The translations under genes and the position numbers were made by a program. Source: Candidatus Woesearchaeota archaeon (lineage in GTDB: Archaea; Nanobdellota; Nanobdellia; Woesearchaeales; ARS49). Taken from it: a stretch of 9,817 nt of DNA. The stretch lies in the NCBI GenBank assembly GCA_016203345.1, contig JACQMZ010000112.1, forward strand, positions 1 to 9,817, read 5' to 3'. The notes beneath the pieces were generated by a model. The model worked only from the letters and a program-made list of their open reading frames with translations, was not told the origin of the DNA and searched no databases. Of this stretch, positions 5,645-9,817 are shown in pieces. The stretch's first letter is position 1. Every line of letters begins with the position of its first letter.

Positions 5645-6349
5645 ATGGTGAATAAAGCAAAGCCCTCAGAACACGCAGTCACGTACACTGTTCTCGGCGT
5701 GGTTGCAGTCATCGCCATACTTTCCCTCCTACTCTTGTTTTCCACATCCTTCAACGCAGCAGGAAAAATCTCCCTTGTCGCCAAGTTTTCCCCGGGAGAA
5801 ATCGTGCAGACAAGCGAATGCAACATCCCCCGCACCATCACAGACCTTGTCTCACAAAGAAGCAAAAGGCAAAACCTGCCTGTTGGCATGGACTCCTGTC
5901 CATTCCTCGCACAGAAATACTGCGTCAGTCAGAACAGCGGGCGATGCCTGCAAGAATGCCTTGCCGTGCAACAGAGCCCTGAAGGAGTCTGCAGAGGAAT
6001 CGGCGCAAGCATCACCGCACGCGTCATCCTCAACTTTGAAGAATGCAGGAGGCTCGCAGAAAGTTTTGCGCAAACGAGCCAAGAAGCCCTTCAAACCGTC
6101 GGCGCTGTTCCAAAAACCTCAGAAGTTTTCAATGCATGCACGGGAAATACTGACCAGGCCCGCACACTCGTTTACTCTCTCGCGTCACCCATTCAAGCAT
6201 ACGCGCGCAACCAGTTCTCCACAGGAGACGTGACCGGCCTGTACGCGAACGAACAAAAGGGAGTGGATGCGCTCGAATATGCCCTCTGCGCAGACGGGCG
6301 CGCGCACGTGACTGTCGGCGGAAATGAACGATGCAGTACATTAGAATGA
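5645..6349 (+). CDS. Membrane-anchored, cysteine-rich exported protein of unknown function
   Basis: This 234-residue protein has a short basic N-terminus and one strongly hydrophobic segment (about 13-33, including VLGVVAVIAILSLLLLF). The rest is hydrophilic and probably outside the cell, anchored by this segment. The outer part has ten cysteines: 59, 85, 93, 101, 105, 116, 134, 165, 215 and 230. The cluster between 85 and 116 includes CLQEC (101-105). An even number of cysteines in an exported domain suggests disulphides, but this is inference; no classical metal-binding motif is evident. No family was recognised. The layout of a single TM segment near the N-terminus with no clear signal-peptidase site resembles small DPANN surface or pilin-like proteins only in a general way. 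It is monocistronic between hairpin copies C and D, and hairpin D follows the stop by 6 nt. GTG 5633 is the alternative start. Confidence 0.8.
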   Translation: MVNKAKPSEHAVTYTVLGVVAVIAILSLLLLFSTSFNAAGKISLVAKFSPGEIVQTSECNIPRTITDLVSQRSKRQNLPVGMDSCPFLAQKYCVSQNSGRCLQECLAVQQSPEGVCRGIGASITARVILNFEECRRLAESFAQTSQEALQTVGAVPKTSEVFNACTGNTDQARTLVYSLASPIQAYARNQFSTGDVTGLYANEQKGVDALEYALCADGRAHVTVGGNERCSTLE

Positions 6350-6354
6350 TTCTT

Positions 6355-6400
6355 CGAATTTTGCGAATTCGCGCTATTAGCGCTCATTCAGCAAAATTCG
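6355..6400 (+). repeat. Hairpin family copy D, between convergent genes
   Basis: The outer stem is a perfect 10 bp (CGAATTTTGC 6355-6364 with GCAAAATTCG 6391-6400). The next stem is GAA/TTC (6365-6367, 6387-6389), a compensated change from the GAG/CTC of copies B and C. The TTC/TCA internal loop and the inner stem GCGCT/AGCGC (6371-6375, 6379-6383) are kept. It lies between the 3' ends of the cysteine-rich protein gene and the AbrB-PhoU gene, where it could act as a terminator for both. Confidence 0.7.
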
Positions 6401-6428
6401 GGTGAAAAATTTTGAGTGCCACTCGCAA

Positions 6429-7349
6429 TTATTCCTTGTCAACAACTATCTTCGCAATCGTGCACACGTTCGTTGCCATGGACCGCATTTCCTGACAACT
6501 CTCTCCCAACTCCTTAGAATTTCCCTGCAAGCTCGTCAAGCGCGCCTCGACATCAAGCCGTTTCTTGGCAAGCAAATCTGCCTTCTCATGCTCGCCCTGA
6601 TAGTAGGAAGACATGACATCAGCAAACAACTCTCCCACCACCTTTAACACGTCCTCTATTTCACGAGACTTCGACGACTTCATCAGCACCGCCAGCCGCG
6701 TCAGAGAATCCGCAAGATTCTCTATCTGCGTCGCCGTCTGCCACACTGTCAACACGTGCACCGGAGTAAGCAACAACTGCTTTGCCACATCCTCAGACCG
6801 CAACGCACTCTTGAGCGCACGAAGCATCAGAAAATACAGCCTGTTCACGTCCTTATCCTGAAAATGCAATTCCTTCTTCGGCTTGGACAACAAATCATCA
6901 AACATCGAACGCACAATCATGTCCATCCGCCGCAACGTCTTCTCCACCGACACCTCAGTAGGATTCAGCAAATCCTTCACGACAATCCGCTTCGACGACT
7001 GATCAGTAATTTCAAACGCCACAAAATCCCCCACCATCCGCCTGATATCAGGCGCGCGCTTGTCAAGATCATCACCAGCAAGAATCACCGTGCTATAATT
7101 ATTCAAGTACGCAGACGTCAACAAGCGCTGAACAGAGTCAGGCGACTTCCCTGACGCGTCAATCGTAATCTCCCGATCAACCTTCGCCTTCTCATCACCC
7201 AACGTGCATGCAATGCGCAACTCGCCGTCGCTCACGTCAGAAACATACACCACATCCCCTTTTTTTAGCTTATTCTTCTCAATCCATTCCTTTGGCAACG
7301 CAATCGTATGCGAGCTGGGGCCGGCCTTGACAAGCTTTCGCGTGAGCAT
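6429..7349 (-). CDS. AbrB-PhoU-like regulator (archaeal phosphate-uptake-regulator type)
   Basis: This 306-residue protein combines an N-terminal AbrB/SpoVT-type DNA-binding domain (about 1-48) with a helical PhoU-like region. The first domain shows the swapped-hairpin pattern RKLVKAGPSSHTIALPKEW (4-22) then LKKGDVVYV (28-36). The helical region (about 130-306) has a PhoU-type ExxxD metal motif at E210-D214 in QIENLADSL, and a terminal helix ELGESCQEMRSMATNV (280-295). Archaeal proteins of this build are annotated as PhoU-like phosphate regulators, but experimental evidence is thin and no phosphate transporter gene lies in this window. The upstream region holds a perfect 11-bp inverted repeat (7372-7403), which makes autoregulation plausible. 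ATG 7349 was chosen because the AbrB domain begins right there; no ribosome-binding motif is visible. It faces the cysteine-rich protein gene and is divergent from the GGDEF gene pair. Confidence 0.85.
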   Translation of the reverse strand: MLTRKLVKAGPSSHTIALPKEWIEKNKLKKGDVVYVSDVSDGELRIACTLGDEKAKVDREITIDASGKSPDSVQRLLTSAYLNNYSTVILAGDDLDKRAPDIRRMVGDFVAFEITDQSSKRIVVKDLLNPTEVSVEKTLRRMDMIVRSMFDDLLSKPKKELHFQDKDVNRLYFLMLRALKSALRSEDVAKQLLLTPVHVLTVWQTATQIENLADSLTRLAVLMKSSKSREIEDVLKVVGELFADVMSSYYQGEHEKADLLAKKRLDVEARLTSLQGNSKELGESCQEMRSMATNVCTIAKIVVDKE

Positions 7350-7371
7350 GGGAAACTGCCATTATACGTAT

Positions 7372-7403
7372 TTAACGTACTGGTACAACAAGCAGTACGT
7401 TAA
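7372..7403. promoter_or_regulatory. Perfect 11-bp inverted repeat, likely operator
   Basis: TTAACGTACTG (7372-7382) and CAGTACGTTAA (7393-7403) are exact inverted copies separated by 10 nt, giving a 21-nt centre-to-centre spacing, about two helical turns. The repeat lies in the divergent promoter between the AbrB-PhoU gene and the small-protein/GGDEF pair. It abuts a TATA box at 7406-7413 and covers the predicted minus-strand transcript start. This suits a dimeric repressor, and the neighbouring AbrB-domain protein is the obvious candidate. An RNA hairpin in the leader is an alternative. Confidence 0.55.
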
Positions 7404-7404
7404 C

Positions 7405-7416
7405 GATATATAATTC
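7405..7416. promoter_or_regulatory. Near-symmetric TATA box shared by divergent genes
   Basis: GATATATAATTC reads as ATATATAA on the plus strand and TTATATAT on the minus strand. On the plus strand the transcript would start near 7437, about 50 nt before ATG 7490. On the minus strand it would start near 7382, leaving a leader of about 33 nt before ATG 7349. A second minus-strand candidate, TTAAATAC near 7367-7374, is closer than normal to that ATG. Confidence 0.45.
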
Positions 7417-7489
7417 TTTTGTCCAGAAGACTTCCAATGACACACAAACAGTAACGGCGCAGGCGGCGACGCACGGTGCAACTCCCGCC

Positions 7490-7858
7490 ATGCGAACAGA
7501 GGCCAAGGCTGAGCACCACACCGCTATACGCCTTGTCCATTCCGTTTTTTATGTTGTCAGACATGCCATGAAAAAAATAGAAGTAAAGCGATTCGAAGTG
7601 CCGGAAGGCATAGACATTGTCATGATCAATGACGATGTGGTGGCAATACCCACCGGCACGGCAAATAGAGATATTGGACACCGGGTCGTCGCAACGCCTG
7701 GAGCACGCTGGTCAACAAATTCCAACGCTGGACTGCGCTTCCTTGAGGCTATCGCGCAATACCTCGGCGTTCCTGTCAACGAATATGCAATCGCCGTGCC
7801 TGTTGCAGAGCACCGAGTGTGGGACCCATACAAACTACAAGAAGCATACACAGGGTGA
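7490..7858 (+). CDS. Small protein of unknown function, upstream partner of the GGDEF gene
   Basis: This protein has 122 residues if it starts at ATG 7490, or 96 if it starts at ATG 7568 (MKKIEVKRFEVPEG). The shorter form begins like a compact domain, and the extra 26 residues use codons (GAG, AAG, GCC) less typical of the neighbours. The longer form gives a more usual leader length from the TATA box at 7406-7413. No start has a visible ribosome-binding motif. The conserved-looking core has short strands (IDIVMINDDVVAIPTG), a basic stretch (GHRVVATPGARWS), a helix (GLRFLEAIAQYLGVPVNEYAIAV, given in two parts here: GLRFLEAIAQYLGV then PVNEYAIAV) and a polar C-terminus. No membrane segment or known motif was seen. 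The stop is 17 nt before the GGDEF start, so the two are probably co-transcribed and may be linked in function. Confidence 0.65.
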   Translation: MRTEAKAEHHTAIRLVHSVFYVVRHAMKKIEVKRFEVPEGIDIVMINDDVVAIPTGTANRDIGHRVVATPGARWSTNSNAGLRFLEAIAQYLGVPVNEYAIAVPVAEHRVWDPYKLQEAYTG

Positions 7859-7875
7859 ACAATTTCGGAGAACAC

Positions 7876-8577
7876 ATGATAGCAACAACAGATAAACAAG
7901 AGGCGACCGATCTCGCCGCACTATTCCGGCAAATGTATAGCGCACGCCCTGACGCGTTCACCGAAGCGCTTGAAACACTTGCCCGCGAAGAACGAATGGC
8001 CGTGCCTCAAGTATACGACAGACAAACAGGACTTTTTGGAAAACAATACTTTGAACAACGCCTCCTCCCAGAAAAACTCGCCCAAGCAGCCACTACAGGA
8101 AAGCCTGTATGCTACGCCATCATAGATATTGACAACTTTCACCAATACAACGCACAACACGGACACCAAGAAGGAGACAAAACTCTTGAAAATATCGCCA
8201 ATATCATTTTTCACAACACGAGACACGAAGACTCGCACGACACCACAGAACCGCGAAACAAAGACGCGTGCGCAGGACGCATTGGAGGGGGGGAAGAATT
8301 TGGAGTCATCCTCTCCACAAACCTCGACGGAGCATACGCTGCGTGCGAAAGACTGAGAGCCATGATCAAAACCAAAACTGATGTCACCGTCAGCATCGGC
8401 ATCGCGGTTTACGATGGAAAAACCAGCAAGCAAGAACTCATCAGAAGAGCAGACAAAGCGCTCTTTGAAGCCAAAGAAAACGGCAGAAATCAAACACGCA
8501 TGTACTCGCCATCAGAACTATCCCCATCATCAGATCAGCAGTCATATCGAACACCAGCTGATCCTGCACGCACTTGA
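7876..8577 (+). CDS. GGDEF-domain protein, putative diguanylate cyclase with altered signature
   Basis: This 233-residue protein is cytosolic, with a short helical N-terminus (about 8-42) and a GGDEF domain (about 46-210). Domain motifs are DRQTGLFGKQYFEQRL (48-63), IDIDNFHQYNAQHGHQEGD (83-101, with D84 and D86 at the metal site), RIGGGEEF (135-142), VSIGIA (172-177) and IRRADKALFEAKENGRN (189-205). Active GGDEF enzymes join two GTP into c-di-GMP. Here the usual RxGG[D/E]EF has one extra glycine, encoded in a run of seven G (8287-8293). About a dozen extra residues (near 113-132) precede it. RNKD (127-130) resembles the inhibitory RxxD site but is spaced two residues too far. The catalytic residues remain, so activity is possible but unsure. 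No sensor or EAL domain was found. ATG 7876 was chosen because GGAG lies 5 nt upstream; GTG 7855 and GTG 7819 are alternatives. The family is uncommon in archaea. Confidence 0.85.
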   Translation: MIATTDKQEATDLAALFRQMYSARPDAFTEALETLAREERMAVPQVYDRQTGLFGKQYFEQRLLPEKLAQAATTGKPVCYAIIDIDNFHQYNAQHGHQEGDKTLENIANIIFHNTRHEDSHDTTEPRNKDACAGRIGGGEEFGVILSTNLDGAYAACERLRAMIKTKTDVTVSIGIAVYDGKTSKQELIRRADKALFEAKENGRNQTRMYSPSELSPSSDQQSYRTPADPART

Positions 8578-8606
8578 ATGAGCGGCGAGAGCGTGCAACA
8601 ACCAAC

Positions 8607-8633
8607 GAGGAGCAGCCTTGCTGCTCCTCTTTT
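8607..8633 (+). terminator. Hairpin followed by T-run after the GGDEF gene
   Basis: GAGGAGCAG (8607-8615) and CTGCTCCTC (8621-8629) form a perfect 9-bp stem with a 5-nt loop, followed by TTTT and a pyrimidine-rich tract. It lies 30 nt after the GGDEF stop codon. The T-run fits archaeal U-tract termination; a stem is not required in archaea but may help. It separates the GGDEF pair from the DHH gene. Confidence 0.6.
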
Positions 8634-8650
8634 CCTCTCACGCAACCCTA

Positions 8651-8658
8651 ACATATTT
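8651..8658 (+). promoter_or_regulatory. TATA-like box for the DHH phosphoesterase gene
   Basis: ACATATTT is centred about 30 nt before ATG 8685, in the gap after the terminator hairpin. It implies a leaderless transcript independent of the GGDEF gene. No ribosome-binding motif precedes this ATG. Confidence 0.4.
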
Positions 8659-8684
8659 CTACCCGCACCCAACTCCCTACCCAC

Positions 8685-9809
8685 ATGAAACGCATTAACC
8701 CAGAGTTATGGAAACAGTTCGACACCATACTTTCATCTCTCTCGCCACAAGACAAGATAGCCATTTATCACGACGCTGACCCTGACGGCACATGCTCAGG
8801 CGCCCTCCTGTCCATCGCTATTGAACGCCAGTGCGGCACACGCCCAGAATTCCATCTCGGTCCGATCGGAGGCGAGAGGTTCCTGCCAGACGAAGCCATC
8901 ACGCTACTCCGCTCCAAAAAAATCACGCTCGTCTTCACAACAGACATCGCGCTCGACGAACACCCTGAACAACTCCACAAGCTCGCTTCATTTGCCCGCA
9001 TTGTTGTCATCGACCACCACAAACTGTACCAAGACGTCACTTCAGAACGCATATTGCTCCTCAAACCACAAATGCTTGCAGAAGGCATTGAGCCAGCAAA
9101 ATACTGCTCATCAAAACTCGTCTACGACCTCTGCTCCCGCACGGTGAAGCTTGACGACAAATCATGGATTGCGGCTGTAGGCGTCATCTCTGACATGACT
9201 GCAAGCGCATGGCTGGAGTTCCTCCACACCGTATTCGAGACATACAAATACACTGCGCTCAGCACGAGCGAAAGCGGAGAATGGTTCCGCACACGGCTTG
9301 GAAAAATCTCCCGCATCATCAGCAGCGCAGAAGTCTACGACCCAAAAAATGTCGACGCATGCTTTGACCTGCTCACGACTGCACGACACCCAAAAAACGT
9401 CTTCGCCTCCCCCCTGGCCGCGTGCGACAAAGAAATCACTGGTGAAATCACGCACTACCTCAAACGCCTGCCCAAAGACGCAGAACACGTCAAAAGCGCA
9501 GACCTTGTCTACTATCATATTTCTCCACGATTCAACATCAAAAGCCCCTTGTGCACGCTCGCGTCACTCAAATACCCTGACAAGACAGTAATGGTGGTCA
9601 CCGTGATAGCAGGCCGCGCACACGTCAGCGCCCGCCGACAAGATAAAAAAGTCGCCATGAACGACCTCCTCGAACATGCGTGCAAGAATTTCCTTGATGC
9701 CAACGCAGGAGGGCACATTCCCGCAGCAGGCGCCAGTTTTCCTGCGCGCTATCTCCCTACCTTCAAAGAATACGTTACGAACGTACTTAAAAAAGAAAAA
9801 TTTAAATAG
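8685..9809 (+). CDS. DHH-DHHA1 family phosphoesterase (RecJ/NrnA-like, archaeal)
   Basis: This complete 374-residue protein carries the DHH superfamily metal motifs in order: YHDADPDGTCSGALL (28-42; H29, D32 and D34 likely ligands), TTDIALDE (85-92; D87), VIDHHKL (108-114; the DHH triad) and GVISDMT (166-172; D170). The DHHA1 substrate-binding part is C-terminal, with AHVSARRQDKKVAMNDLL (312-329) and GGHIPAAGASF (342-352). Relatives are manganese-dependent nucleases or phosphodiesterases: RecJ and GAN on single-stranded DNA, NrnA on short RNA, and DhhP/GdpP on cyclic or linear dinucleotides. Length and architecture suit a small exonuclease or nanoRNase. The full RecJ OB-fold part and the GdpP membrane/PAS part are missing. 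The sequence alone cannot decide the substrate. It is transcribed separately from the GGDEF gene, judging from the hairpin and TATA-like box between them. Confidence 0.85.
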   Translation: MKRINPELWKQFDTILSSLSPQDKIAIYHDADPDGTCSGALLSIAIERQCGTRPEFHLGPIGGERFLPDEAITLLRSKKITLVFTTDIALDEHPEQLHKLASFARIVVIDHHKLYQDVTSERILLLKPQMLAEGIEPAKYCSSKLVYDLCSRTVKLDDKSWIAAVGVISDMTASAWLEFLHTVFETYKYTALSTSESGEWFRTRLGKISRIISSAEVYDPKNVDACFDLLTTARHPKNVFASPLAACDKEITGEITHYLKRLPKDAEHVKSADLVYYHISPRFNIKSPLCTLASLKYPDKTVMVVTVIAGRAHVSARRQDKKVAMNDLLEHACKNFLDANAGGHIPAAGASFPARYLPTFKEYVTNVLKKEKFK

Positions 9810-9817
9810 TAATGGAC

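Noticed and set aside
7921..8493. Minus-strand open frame of 190 codons opposite the GGDEF gene
   Set aside because: It is long, but its composition (phenylalanine, serine and valine rich) is that of an antisense shadow, and the plus strand has an unmistakable GGDEF domain.
8578..8686. Plus-strand frame beginning ATGAGCGGC right after the GGDEF stop
   Set aside because: It reads through the terminator-like hairpin and the TATA-like box of the next gene and gives a proline-rich, unstructured product. It is probably not translated.

Overview
The window looks like archaeal chromosome, most likely from a DPANN lineage of the Woesearchaeota/Pacearchaeota type. This is inference. The support is an archaeal-type tRNA methylthiotransferase, a protein with an N-terminal AbrB-like domain followed by PhoU-like helices, an NFACT-R protein of the Rqc2/NEMF family, an archaeal-style DHH phosphoesterase, and TATA-like boxes 25-30 nt upstream of several ATG codons with little or no leader. 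The standard genetic code fits. Nine protein genes are supported. No rRNA, tRNA or CRISPR array was seen, and no transposase gene.

Layout. Positions 1-138 hold a nested set of hairpins, followed by what may be the last codons of a broken gene (131-214). Three plus-strand genes follow: a diverged class-2-like dihydroorotate dehydrogenase (249-1379), a t6A tRNA methylthiotransferase (1395-2684) and a stand-alone coiled-coil/NFACT-R protein (2757-3545). The last overlaps by 11 nt the 3' end of a convergent 536-residue protein of unknown function (3535-5145, minus). A palindrome-rich gap of about 500 nt (5146-5644) follows. It leads into a membrane-anchored, cysteine-rich protein (5645-6349, plus), which faces a minus-strand AbrB-PhoU-like regulator (6429-7349). 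A divergent promoter region with a perfect inverted repeat separates that regulator from a plus-strand pair: a small unknown protein (7490-7858) and a GGDEF-domain protein (7876-8577). After a terminator-like hairpin comes a DHH-DHHA1 phosphoesterase (8685-9809).

The most unusual signal is a dispersed hairpin family with four copies in the window (2661-2706, 5197-5240, 5534-5572, 6355-6400). Each has a variable but self-complementary outer stem, an invariant TTC/TCA internal loop and a short inner stem. Base pairing is kept while sequence changes, so the fold itself seems to be conserved. Other items worth attention are the GGDEF protein in an archaeal context with an extra glycine in its signature, an NFACT-R protein lacking the NFACT-N half, and a DHODH-like enzyme altered at orotate-site motifs.

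How the genes relate. The first three plus-strand genes concern pyrimidine metabolism, tRNA modification and possibly ribosome quality control, but each may have its own promoter. The GGDEF gene is likely co-transcribed with its small upstream partner. It lies next to a phosphodiesterase family known to act on short oligonucleotides or cyclic dinucleotides. A functional link between these two is only a hypothesis.
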